Below, piece by piece: positions 20,301 to 26,500 of a stretch of 28,321 nt of DNA (within the stretch, counting starts at the first letter, position 1; each line of letters begins with the position of its first letter). The position numbers were made by a program, and so were the translations under genes. Under the pieces are notes generated by a model. The model had not been told where the DNA came from. It ran no database searches and saw only the letters and a program-made list of their open reading frames with translations. Source of the stretch: a virus; IMG/VR virus record IMGVR_UViG_3300020421_000106, positions 1-28,321 of that record. One strand, 5' to 3'.

Positions 20301-21909
20301 CTTACAGGATGGAATTAGAACAAGGTTCCCAATATTCTTGAATGGTCAATTATTGAGTTTTGAAAAGGATGAAACGGATCCATTATCTGCTCAAATAGAT
20401 CTTAATGCTGTACTATTAATATTTGTCAATGGTGTTATCCAAACTCCTAATTGGGCATATCAATTCTTTGGTGGAACTTCATTTACATTCACTGAACCAC
20501 CAGATACTAATGATAAGGTAGATATCTTCTTCTTTAAGGGGCAAGATGGTATTGATATTAAAATAGTTGATATTGATGAAACAATTAAAGTTGGTGATCA
20601 GTTACAACTTAAAAAGCATAATGGATTAAAAGATACTAGATCTCAGTATAAAGCTAGAACTGTTAAAGAACTCCTTTCTTCAGACCTTGTTGAGACTGAA
20701 GTATATCGTGGACCTGGTATTAATGAAAATGACTTTAAACCAGTAGATTGGTTGAAGCAAAAGCAAGATACCTTTATAAATGGTGAAAAGATTTCTAAAA
20801 CAAGAGATTCTATAGAACCTCAAATTTATCCTACTGCTAAAATTATTGGAGACGTTACTACTACAACTGTAGGTAAGGATGGAGTAGATTATGGAATATT
20901 TGTTGATGATGCTCAGTCATTCCATTATGAAGATTTGGGTAATCCTAATATTGATCCTGGTGATAGGTACAATATTACTGTTGATCAGGTAGATGCGATA
21001 ATATATTCACCTGAAAATAATGATCTAGAATCAGCAAATATTACTGCTAATGTTTCAAATGATGGAACTGTAAGTTCTTTGACAATTGTAGATGGTGGTA
21101 GTGGATATAATGGATCCGTCACATTATCAATTGGTGCTCCTATTGGTGTTGGTGTTGGAACTCTAAATCGTGAAGAATATGAAGTTGCTGGTACATCAGA
21201 ATTTGCTAAAGCAACTGCTACAGTAACAAATGGAAGTATTACTGATACATTAATTACTGATATTGGAAAGGGATATAGTTCTACTAACCCACCACAGGTT
21301 AATGTGTCTTTAGATGCTACTGAATTTGAGAAGGTTACAAAAATTACAAATGTACAAGGTTGGTCAGCAATTATTACAGGAATTGCAGTAACAGATGGAA
21401 CTAATGGTAATGATGCTCTTAAATTTGAATTCCAAGTTGAAAGTAATCAATTAGCAGCAGATCTTCTTGTTGGATATCCAGTATTAATTCATGATACTCA
21501 ACTTGGAGATGGAGTTATTTCTATCGATGCTGATGATGCTAGTGTTGTTGGTGTAGGAACAACGTTCCTAGACAATGTATACAAGGTTCATCAAATTACG
21601 GGCACTCAAAGGACTGGTGTTATAACATGTAATGTTTCTAGTACATCTGCTATTGCTGGAATAGCACAAACAGGTCAATATGATCAAACTAATCTTGGTA
21701 TTACTACTTCTTTAGGTAGAATATCATGGGGTAGATTATACAATCCTTTAGATGGAGTTGTTAGGGATGAAACTCCATTAAACTTAGTAGTTTCTGGTAA
21801 AACGGTTAATGTTGGACTATCTTCATTCCCCACAATTCAACGTAGAACTTACGATCCTGCTTCTCATAAGGGACTAAGAAACACTGGTGCTATTAGGACT
21901 ATAGGATAA
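5362..21909 (+). CDS. gp7: Giant gp7-position baseplate/tail protein, YHYH domain
   Basis: One uninterrupted 5,515-codon frame starts at the ATG directly after the gp6 stop. It lies between gp6 and gp8, the place of gp7 in T4. Residues 17-40 (LPQFLVADFP...EFFKQYY) and 200-300 (ARSFYQSKGIAESIRILFKVLYGE at 202-225, LVGQT at 261) resemble the C-terminal part of T4 gp7 as I remember it; T4 gp7's long N-terminal part is absent. A second core piece, YYQNLSYSVKS to IHPAG (2558-2562), comes only about 2,250 residues later. Between them lie two GFP...YTSKT repeats (about 85-130, 338-375), many GxGY beta segments, a YHYH domain (about 1295-1450: HSPIIGWAYDGIPIYGP; RFCKTPEFPKGIYAYF) and two NHGFSTGDK motifs. 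After it lie a NGVFQTP region (about 3410-3540), an F-x-C/YPR repeat array (about 3627-4903) and a second NGVIQTP region (about 4980-5080). Virion location is near certain; the wedge role is inferred. T4 gp7 is about 1,030 residues. Confidence 0.85.
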   Translation: MSIEFDKKVQVNTIIENQLPQFLVADFPNATEFFKQYYLSQEFQGANINLVDNLDNYLKVDNLVPEVVIGTTNITDDIDASGDTITVESTKGFPDEYGLLKIDDEIITYTSKTDINFFGCIRGFSGISNLSGSTTLDSVNKQDLVFEETQAAAHTAGSSVTNLSVLFLQEFYQKLKKTFLPGLEDNEFVDGLDVGNFIKNARSFYQSKGIAESIRILFKVLYGEHADVLDLEERLIKPSTAEYIRREVVIAEAISGDPANLVGQTITKSTDSQTSASVSEVEIFERNLGIGANIKKTYYKISLFVGFSDRDLIEGIFTIPGKTKVLEPVAIGSDVISVDSTIGFPSSGTVISGDNTITYTSKTVNQFLGCSGVVFAIHDADDLRADEVVFGYENADTSKKVELRITGVLSDFVISGDVNLIKEGEKIYSKNMGESISSYNVSNVDDSNRTYKQIFANSWKYNTSSRYQVDSWPVNGNPSLLSPIDKSSLAIGDNIEIFDRFGLDSVGSAVISNIDESDNTLTGLDNLIWSRPDDPHPDRNYDIRRIIRKSKLETTVNSDDLVSFGNSNEKFIADVLNVYVDGDTDGYVTSNSLPSYGVDAEYIRKSFETGNANTLELPQTTDPIDPSIAIDYIQIKFDSPTVFSDGDAVVYEAYDKTTGAAADTLVGITTLNPDGTTRVFYLDVSADKQSIRLHDSVGAIGISTIVINKAPSFVNTGVIHRFTSASVYNRTLTNNPILRKFPLSQDLNIAEKGEKTENNVGVLIDGVEIKAATSLDFVKYGQISSVDIFNGGEGYDVCNPPKIKIEDSTVSTATTALAEPVVTGSVQEVIVETQNFDIDQCRSVSLVGGNGKGCLLEPEVGPRFRQMKFDSQDSLFNGGVDPVNEVIRFIDTHGLRDGERIFYNSNGNDAIGIGAFQSGATTVSDYLVNGAPYYVNVLNDRNIRLFNTPEDALTGSTGINTIGFSTTSNGVHIFRTEPRNTLRSVKVVNSGSGYSYKKVIVPPVGISTSYDLVQFENHGFKEGDIVKYDTMEYDGFSDPITELSTYNSYTVIKIDDNAFRLSDNGVVDAQDWEAAKAYVVDDLVKESNNTYICVTNHTSSSAFIDDSSKWELTKKKDDYKRGKYVNLTSTGTGYNVFKYPDITVTASVTYKSNKAVGTINFTPIVTGTITGIDLYEKGNKYGSEVINHNRDPEGYVQNGKEAELKAIVSDGKIIDVYVLNKGKEYYSLPEIKLTGSGTGAKFKPVVSDGQLTEVTVINEGIGYSQSDTFIVAESRGKNGFVKPRISNFNVDIASRRSNFHLEPHGDDKLVLSAYSYGGKVATAFDGLGSGGHSPIIGWAYDGIPIYGPNGFSEPDKFGSTIKRMVSGYSKDSVKIADDIAAGIRPALSKFPEGSLIQDWEYSSDKDLDDHNGRFCKTPEFPKGIYAYFATIDENQDPVYPYFIGKTYRLPYITGNNVLNQEFDFNSTTLSRNTFPYKVDDKFADNDFIIESNEIVRQMSTVESVTRGSVSEFEILDGGDGYKVGDFTVFDNTETNGTGARGQVDEIVGIGVSSIETELTKFENVVFEWNNDSTVFANLYPHVSLNDQDTVIVSGLSTTNVALTNSFTIGIKTDTMTLVKEIPQNTNPNGTVEDIYVNFISDVVSIGSSIKINDEYLKVLNLYPIGSIIRAKRFGTGNIVSYGSTIDALASKISIPVRSQRFESTLNKVVYFNSTKSVGIGTTSGSFIDYSIGENNNQVPVPVQQIYVPNHGFSTGDKISFRKDIISAPPATSLLVSPKIDGSGIVNMPDINSGKTDVYVINKGTDYIGLATNAGAAHTTGGLYFYGNGSDSYEYSFTTNYDQVDGDISRITSTVVTKVAAANTSTHGLKNGDVISLNIVPNHVVGYGNTFEVDVRYNSEYEKLLFNPLDFGVAGVSTSGDDINPNTFTILNHGFSTGDKVFYDSDQIIWDTPSNTGFTTGSYFVHKLDSNTFYLAETLKDSQSVPAKIIGIATEGGLTAEHTIASINPKIEVVKNSQLTFGLSTSSLSGFDFDIYYDKEFKNKFVNSGDSTDFNVVKGGEIGNEVVGAALTIRVSKSLPSKLFYSLEKSGYISTADKDVYNYSEISFVDSLYNGEYEIFDVTDDEFKFSPRREPELLKYDDRDCDKLEYSTKSSDVIGPIKGLKTISTGFAYKRVPKFSHVASENGRNANIVAISTSIGNINQIRINDIGFEYSADKTLRPEASISPIVTIDNLDQVSSVDIVSGGLNYLSAPKLLLFNPNTNQVVDSDSFIAIVPEQSIAEVEIAAPVKGLESVNHRLIAIDNSNGVGINSISVDGDTTVVCRLQTPLNGFRTPPFAVGDEIFVEGIQRVGEAGIGVSNTGQTATTVEGDGFNSSDYNYQFFTVTEYLSSNPDVLKFDLVGVTTNPGVAKVFQSGYANIVNRKVYPELEVIQDRAEFSDNESILVQQSGSYIKKDIRIVEYRDDYIKTDGYDNLKVGDRFIGNVSGTAANVTGITNSKAKFNVDFSSRVDYGWNDNIGKLNEDFQVIPNNDYYQNLSYSVKSPITWDKFVDPLNRVIHPAGLKNFADTVIQDTASFVGVGTTQPAVADITIDVIEEKRVDVINNFDLAIDYDALDDRSKFIEFQNVKLTDYTKCLTNRVLIHDDISDRFSSAGIGENFTEIEEINGNYVKYLVQITDPDSFDVQLSDLVVLTTTNNAFLLEKTSDYSGHLLGEFSADSADAERKTLIFTPTEKFDVDHDIKVLKTSFSTDVAGIGTETFGSVKLVGDNVNVGSATTTVSSTISGTIQNDDLVLTVTDYDLNSTDAGYDKVIPNLIGSYLSSWETKSSSAGLYEVGFAVTSITSSTTANLVPVQKTTTLVQDPDTGVITIRNDFIKILPSSTITYSTDYTVASDIGFLDNTDIQSIVLGITTTTLYKIDENDFNGLSADLVIQDDFTRALNYNEVLLNIDHVTDELQLVESYTDTTVNEDGIPLSYSANTIGILTATHDGNYVNVNIVNDRNRTLSAGVNVVGLGTTTAGIGTYRFNVTGQPIGAERSARLESTYSGEAGISTVTRLSSEIDSSLKSLIRVSCGDTTVLHQVILMQDKDSDAAVVEYPYISNDYVSGIGTFGISNPDAGVLSFNFYPDDGTNGTLDYTSSIVEVQAFNTIFQTVNDFENEADILEYGPIVSDLVLSAYDGPNGDRANKVNFELKHEGTPIYYKRFNPSDTSQLDLATGKFTLSNHFFNTNEELTYTPYSTFIGVPATAPGIASTEGIDGTVINTLPETVYVKALSGDEFFLYSKKEYITSGDPITFTNSGSGNAHKFQMSKVLSKTVIGLDGIVQQPISYTAVEHNLQDDVGFDSVGVAVTQFALSGISSIQPRDVLKVGDEYMKVIEVGLAESNSQVPDPVTGKLPAIGSEKGTIPVVNVKRGTLGRAAQSHSAGASSRVHRGSFNIVDSTIWFLDPPKGNTRQRRSETNLPYVKAEYNGRTFLRTNYDTNMVFDDISDSFTGIGRTYTLTVGGANTVTGVGVGNGVLFINGVFQTPLTLNNLGNNYEFESDTNVGISSVMFTGITSENGSRIQSEYDINQNQIPRGGLINTLGSKAGLGYAPLVGARVKAEKTAGIITSLVGVAHSSLSNINIVDAEYDNNSGIITVTTDNPHYFSLDNPSTVLLNQLEFECSSSYAGVTTTVFNDDNRSIPVVAITSERTFEAFCGISTINHNYVHGGTYYNGGYVCEFYEDLTFGSGYREPVSIGVTDIAYEHRFISAASNSVVKNTGGTNSTQYQPTSAEYESHTGRLLLDVGYHTLEAATAYGIDTASYSATTGKLTITKAGHDFVVGDWVKIVDYGISFKCSMDNYGSVHPYPRPTDPISGKWVQVTNKTNNTFKVEVGTSPIVKFTPTTGTTYDPNTGLMVLEIGTHTLTVGTSIKIAEEGLKFSCGFGGASGTAAEKSYPRSNGNDPFYDSAFNIVDVTETTITVQVLTTIPSTNVDPHTFVDAVADCVETGGNYTHQYASHLDGCILKAKDTVILNDDTLTFTCSRDNHFSKHTYPRSTDPASSATLGIDAVSDDTIIINVGPGGGAGFGGHVTAKIAENDHKYVSSSAMGLTANSGGPFNITTADYDPQTGIMSVTTNLAHNFTAADVTGISTASYDPTTGIVTLETASAHGFSNGDYIKIAEKSLLFTCAQDEDLTKHAYPRKTDPIHNKWIQISNITSTTFDIQCLLNTPSTNTTVHKLYSAEPNNIQRANNTVEFAQECIVFTCNKDRHATTHAYPRISDPIYGLSVGVETIVNTTTFTINVGKSPAGTGGSLEFNVINGGANYVNPEIITPDPVYQNMPIEGISRLALGETKETGVNLLLDIDVDTTSAPGVSTSLTPTSASYNPSTGILGLTFDSTHLTDSEFKNGDMITIADNSLSFRCDMGSNEIKTYPRPGLDPACRQDLKVTNLSSTSFDVQIGKSPTVTYDVSNATYNGSNGKLVLTIGANHGLKKGSTLKLADESIAFTCTAPTGTHDYKGGTVTNAITITAGNVQKDVTNASYDPTTGLLVLTIGSHSFTTSDTVTIGAGKIVFSCDADNHATNHSYPRSGDPAYNTARPITAVDTTGGTITVDVGIANPTGNTKSYPRTTIDTHTAQAGTTYEPATGVLTVTTTSDHNMKDGDWVKIADNAISFICEYGVGEHIYDGGTATDVLTITPVGAPFDQTKSVTWADYDHLTGDLVLTIGTHNYSVGDAVKIADNGLSFTCSADSHQTSHTYPRAVAADGQPDPAYDTALNITAVDTTGGKITVNVGDVSDASRTKSYPRSTDGISGNWIKVFSASGSTFKIDVLQGDVSTNNSTHTFAGCVANAISQKRDRAYDSPIEVISANQGAGTITLQVGKTGNLNTHTFDSGSTTAGAVISGGNYNHTFVKSDSGSITRGFNQNNELFGIKNFQVARQGHSFAIGDRMKVVGLVTSALVHEPIQEFELNVASTSNDYFAAWQFGEIDFIDDIRFLQDGIRTRFPIFLNGQLLSFEKDETDPLSAQIDLNAVLLIFVNGVIQTPNWAYQFFGGTSFTFTEPPDTNDKVDIFFFKGQDGIDIKIVDIDETIKVGDQLQLKKHNGLKDTRSQYKARTVKELLSSDLVETEVYRGPGINENDFKPVDWLKQKQDTFINGEKISKTRDSIEPQIYPTAKIIGDVTTTTVGKDGVDYGIFVDDAQSFHYEDLGNPNIDPGDRYNITVDQVDAIIYSPENNDLESANITANVSNDGTVSSLTIVDGGSGYNGSVTLSIGAPIGVGVGTLNREEYEVAGTSEFAKATATVTNGSITDTLITDIGKGYSSTNPPQVNVSLDATEFEKVTKITNVQGWSAIITGIAVTDGTNGNDALKFEFQVESNQLAADLLVGYPVLIHDTQLGDGVISIDADDASVVGVGTTFLDNVYKVHQITGTQRTGVITCNVSSTSAIAGIAQTGQYDQTNLGITTSLGRISWGRLYNPLDGVVRDETPLNLVVSGKTVNVGLSSFPTIQRRTYDPASHKGLRNTGAIRTIG
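9241..9720 (+). other. YHYH domain segment within the giant protein
   Basis: Codons about 1295-1450 of the giant gene encode the YHYH family pattern. It has F1299-H1300, then PHGDDKLVL, H1332 in GGHSPIIGWAYDGIPIYGP, DLDDHNGRFCKTPEFPKG and YAYFATID...YPYFIG. YHYH domains are common in marine phage tail proteins and in secreted bacterial proteins; their biochemical role is unproven. The terminal C-K-T-P-E-F-P and YPYFIG blocks are intact, so the domain appears complete. Confidence 0.8.
10606..11178 (+). repeat. 27-nt exact direct repeat pair inside the giant gene
   Basis: Bases 10606-10632 and 11152-11178 are identical and in frame. They encode NHGFSTGDK at residues 1749-1757 and 1931-1939, 182 residues apart. 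The flanking sequence is only loosely similar. This marks an internal duplication of a beta module with an H-G-F-x-x-G-D-x-V plan. The module recurs in weaker form elsewhere in the protein, for example HGLRDGERIFY and HGFKEGDIVKYD near residues 894 and 1018. Confidence 0.8.
16240..20068 (+). repeat. Array of F-x-C / YPR protein repeats
   Basis: Residues about 3627-4903 of the giant protein consist of repeats with the plan (A/T)-x-Y-(D/N)-P-x-T-G...GxH...G-D-x-(V/I)-K-I-A-(D/E)...(L/I)-x-F-x-C...(H/K)-x-Y-P-R-x-x-D-P...I-x-V-x-V-G. I count 11 F-x-C and 10 Y-P-R motifs. The Y-D-P-T-G-type unit starts fall at bases 16240, 16681, 16768, 17026, 17674, 17764, 18457, 18727, 18931, 19231 and 19447, and some units lack one half. 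Two DNA stretches are repeated exactly: 24 nt at 17764-17787 and 18931-18954, and 27 nt at 19111-19137 and 19645-19671. This points to recent amplification within the array. Confidence 0.9.
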
Positions 21910-21924
21910 TGGTGAACTTATGAC

Positions 21925-21932
21925 TATAAATA
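21925..21932 (+). promoter_or_regulatory. T4-like late promoter before gp8
   Basis: TATAAATA, an exact match to the T4 late -10 consensus, lies in the 47-nt gap between the giant gene's stop and the gp8 ATG at 21957. It is the largest gap in the late cluster. Initiation would be expected about 12 nt downstream, leaving a short leader before gp8. No terminator is visible before it, so gp8 can probably be read from both promoters. Confidence 0.8.
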
Positions 21933-21956
21933 AAGAAAAAAAGTACTGTTTATAAG

Positions 21957-23567
21957 ATGCCTGCAATTGTAACTGATCAATTTAGAATTCTTAATGCTAG
22001 TAATTTCGTAGAGAACGTCACTAACGGAAGTAATTCATATTACGTTTTTATCGGACTTGCTAATCCTAAGACTCCAACAGAGAACACAAAACTCTTTGGT
22101 AGGGATTGGAATTGGAATTCATCTGGACAGACACCAGCACCTATAGATAATTTTACCAATAATTATCATGTAGGGGATACCATTCTCTATGGTAAAAAGA
22201 TTACTGCTGATAATATTCGTAGAGTTATTAGAAAAGTTACTTGGGAACCAAATACAAGGTACGATTTTTATAGAGATGATGTTAGTTATGAAAATAAATC
22301 TAAGAATACTAACGTATCAAATCTATATTCATCAAACTATTATGTCATAAACAGTGAATTTAAAGTTTATGTTTGTATATCAAATGGTGCTACTGGTTCT
22401 AATCCACAAGGTAATATTTCTGCCGATCAACCAAATTTTACAGACCTAGAACCATCTAAAGCAGGTGGTAGTGGTGATGGATACCTTTGGAAATACTTAT
22501 TTACAGTTTCTCCTGCAGATATTATAAAGTTTGATTCTACAGAGTATATTACAGTTCCAAATAATTGGTCAACTTCCGTAGATCCTAGTATAAGATCTGT
22601 CAGAGAAAATGCTGACTCTACTGTTAATAGTAATCAATTAAAGCATGTCTATATTGATAATGCTGGTATTGGTTATGGAAACTTTACTGGAAAAGAATGT
22701 GATATATTGGGTGATGGATCTGGTGCTAAAGCAAGAGTAGATGCTACTAGTGGTAAGATAACAAATGCTGTAGTTAGTGCTGGTGGTAAAGGTTATTCTT
22801 ATGGAATTGTAGATTTAGGTACGTCTAATACTTCTTCAATTCAAACATTAGCAAAATTGGTTCCATTAATTCCTCCATCTAGGGGTCATGGATTTGATAT
22901 CTATACTGAATTAGGAACCGATAAGGTTCTTATATATGCTAGATTTGATGATGCTACTAAAGATTTTCCAGTTGATGCTAAATTTGCTCAAGTTGGTATT
23001 TTAAAGAATCCAACAAAGTCTGAAAGTACTGAAATTTTCTCAGAAGGTCAGTTTTCTGGACTACCTGCTATTAAAATGGATGATTCAGATTCATTAAATC
23101 TTCCTAGTGGATCTTTGACTGTTGGGGAAAAAATTACGCAATTGAGAGGAGATGGTAAAACCGCAGAGGCATATGTTGCTTCATATGATATTGATACTCA
23201 CGTAATTAAATATTTTAGAGATAGATCTTTAAATTATAGTACAGCACAAGATCAAACAGATTATTCTGGTGTTGCCAACAAAGGTACATTTTATGATTTT
23301 GAATCCACTAAAGCAAATAACACACCAGCAAATAATATTGTTGGTGAAAATGGATATAGTGGACAGGTTTATGGATCCTTCACTGGTATTACTACTGCCA
23401 GTAAAGATGGAACTAAAGTTATTAACTTAGGAACTACTTTCAATGAAGGGTTATCTAAATCAGAGATAAATAAAGGATCAGGGGATTTAGTGTATGTCGA
23501 TAATCGACCACTTATTGCTAGAAACCCTAGACAAAAAGAAGACGTTAAAATCATTCTGGAATTCTAA
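21957..23567 (+). CDS. gp8: Baseplate wedge subunit gp8
   Basis: T4 gp8 is a dimeric outer wedge protein of 334 residues that binds gp7 and gp10. This 536-residue protein keeps the family's landmarks, compared from memory. The N-terminus has VTDQFRILNASNFVENV and YYVFIGLANP (near 28-37). The strongest block is GSGDGYLWKYLFTVSPADI (171-189) leading to EYITVPNNW. The C-terminus SGDLVYVDNRPLIARN...ILEF (508-536) matches the T4 ending with its 'ENRPPI' segment. The excess of about 200 residues includes a GxGY beta insert (about 228-282: NAGIGYGNFTG and SAGGKGYSYG) of the same kind found in the giant neighbour, so the two wedge partners have taken up related modules. It has its own late promoter and lies 6 nt before the next gene. 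Confidence 0.9.
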   Translation: MPAIVTDQFRILNASNFVENVTNGSNSYYVFIGLANPKTPTENTKLFGRDWNWNSSGQTPAPIDNFTNNYHVGDTILYGKKITADNIRRVIRKVTWEPNTRYDFYRDDVSYENKSKNTNVSNLYSSNYYVINSEFKVYVCISNGATGSNPQGNISADQPNFTDLEPSKAGGSGDGYLWKYLFTVSPADIIKFDSTEYITVPNNWSTSVDPSIRSVRENADSTVNSNQLKHVYIDNAGIGYGNFTGKECDILGDGSGAKARVDATSGKITNAVVSAGGKGYSYGIVDLGTSNTSSIQTLAKLVPLIPPSRGHGFDIYTELGTDKVLIYARFDDATKDFPVDAKFAQVGILKNPTKSESTEIFSEGQFSGLPAIKMDDSDSLNLPSGSLTVGEKITQLRGDGKTAEAYVASYDIDTHVIKYFRDRSLNYSTAQDQTDYSGVANKGTFYDFESTKANNTPANNIVGENGYSGQVYGSFTGITTASKDGTKVINLGTTFNEGLSKSEINKGSGDLVYVDNRPLIARNPRQKEDVKIILEF

Positions 23568-23573
23568 AAAACA

Positions 23574-26500
23574 ATGTCACAAAAGACTAACTTAAATATA
23601 AGCCCTTATTATGATGATTTTGATAAGGCGAAAAATTATTACAGGACATTGTTCAAACCTGGATTTCCAGTTCAGGCAAGAGAATTAACAGGTCTCCAAT
23701 CGATTCTACAGAATCAAATAGAATCTTTTGGTAGTCATATGTTCAAAGAAGGATCTATGGTTATACCAGGATCTGTTACATATGACAGCACATATTTTTC
23801 ATGTAAAGTAAATGCCGATCATTTAGGTATAGATGTTAGTGTATATCTTGATGCTTTAATTAAAAATAATGATGGTAAGGGAACTAAAGTAAGGGGTCAA
23901 GAGTCTCAAATTACTGCAAGAATATCAAATTATATTTTACCTCCAACTGAAGGAGTTGATGATATTACAATTTTTGTAAAGTACAGTGAATCTGATAGTC
24001 AGGGTATTAGTCAAGCATTTCCAGATAATGAGATATTAATATTAGAAGAAAATGTTACTTATGGTAATACAACATTAACTACAGGTGATACAATTCTTAC
24101 ATTAACATCAGATTTAGCATCTAATACTGGTTCTTCTGTTGGTGTTGATACTGGAGTTTATTATGTAAGAGGACTTTTTGTAGATGTATCAAAATCTTTA
24201 GTAGTTCTAGAGCCATATTCAAATAAACCATCATATAGAGTTGGTTTTGAAATTAATGAGGAAATTATTAATGCTTCTGATGATTCTTTATTGAATGATA
24301 ATGCAAAAGGATTTACAAATTATGCTGCTCCAGGTGCTGATAGACTTAAGGTAAGTCTAAAGTTATCAAAGAAAGCATTGTTAGATTATAGCAATGATAC
24401 TAATTTTGTAGAATTAATTAGAATTCGTAAGGGTGAAATTAAGAAATTACAAGATAAATCGGTTTATAATATTATAAAAGATTACTTTGCTGAAAGAACA
24501 TATGATGAATCTGGAAATTATTCAGTAGAACCTTTTAGTGTAAGTATCCATAACTCATTAAATAATGAATTTGGATCTGGTGGAATGTATATTGAGGGAG
24601 AAAAGACTGATTTAGGTGCTACTCCAAGTGATGATTTAATGAATGTTGTATTGTCTCCAGGTAAAGCATACGTTAGAGGATATGATGTAGCATTACCAGG
24701 CACTACAGTTTTAGATGTAGATAAACCAAGAGATACTAAGAATATAAAGGCAGGTGCTGTTGACTTTAGAATGGGAAGTATTCTAAAAGTTAATAACTCT
24801 GAAGGAATGCCTAAATTTGGTATTGGTGGGGATTCTAGTATAGTTGAGCTTTATAATGGAAGAAAAGGTGCTTCAAACGCATCTACTGGTCTGAAGATTG
24901 GTGAAGCAAGAGTGTATAATTATGCACTTTCTGATGCTCCATATTCTGATAATGATACTGAATGGGATCTTCATATGTTTGATATTCAAACATATACAAC
25001 ACTTCAAATTTCTAACGGAACTTCAGTACCTACAGGAACAAGAGTTAGAGGTCTTAGTAGTGGTGCTATTGGATATGTTGCTGGTGTTAATTCTAGCGAG
25101 ATAAATGTAAGTCAAACTACAGGTCAATTTGTTGTTGGAGAGCAGTTAAGATTTAATGAATCTGATAATGTTGTTGGTCAAGATAATTCCACCTCTTCAA
25201 TTGTAAAAATTTGGACATACAGTACCGATGATATCAAATCAGTATACCAAGCTTCTGCTAATAGTGGATTAAATGGTAGTAAAAACTTTGTTGCTGATTC
25301 TGTTTTATATGATAGAATTCTACCTAATTTTAAGATTACTGATCAATTAGAAATTAAAAATTCTGGTGGTACAACCACAGCAACATGTTTAGGAAAAAGA
25401 TTTAGTGGTGCTGTTGGTATTAAGACAGATGCTATCATTAGCTATCAAACTGGATACGGTTCACAGGGTCTTATAGTTTATAATAGAGTTAATGTAATCA
25501 GTGCTGATGGATCAATAATAGGACTGGACGCAGTTGAAGATCTTGCTGGAACAAATTCTCAAGGACAAGCATTGACATTTATATCTGGTGATACTCCTAC
25601 TGCTGGCGTAACAACAACATCAACCTTTACTGTAAAAGTTCCAAGAATTATCAATCTAGGTAGATCTGGATTGTATAGTCAGTTACCAAAAAGAAATATT
25701 TCTACTGTTGATCTTTCAGATTCTAATTTGACAATAACTCGTCAAGCTGTAAATCGTACTGTAAGTGCTCAGAAAGAGATTGAATTAACTGTAGACCAAG
25801 TAATGGCAGATTCAGGAACTGGTGGTGCTGTAGGAATATCTACTGCATTATTTGAACCATTTGATGCTGAGAGGTATTCTATTGTTTATGAAGATGGAAC
25901 TGTAGAAAAATTAACTTCCGAGCAGGTTCAGATTACTGGTGGATTTACTGCTAAATTTACTAGATTGTCAAAAAATTCTGGTACTGCAACTGTAAACACC
26001 ACTCTAAAGAAGATTGGGTTATCCAGTAAAGGAAAAGACTATGTTAGAAGTTCTCAGTTAGAAGTAACTAACACTGCTGGTGTAACAACAACGACTAAGG
26101 GATTGGAAGCAAGTCCTGCTTATGGTTTGAGAATTGAAGACCATGAAATATCATTAAATGTTCCTGATGCTGTTAAGATAATCGCAGTATATGAATCTAC
26201 AAACAAAGATAAACCAACATTTGACTCATTAACCTTTGTAAGTGGACTTGCTTTAGATGATAATGTATCAATTGGCGAAAAAGTAAGAGGAGAAGATAGT
26301 AGAGCAGTTGGACAAGTAGTAAATGTAACTCCAAATAAGGTTGAGTATGTTTTATTAAATGATAGTCAATTTGCTAGAGGAGAAAAGGCAGTATTTTTAG
26401 AATCAAATATTGAAGCAAATATTCAAAAGAAGGGTGATGGTAATTATAGTGATAGAACAAATAATTATAGTTTAGACAAAGGACAAAGAAAACAATATTA

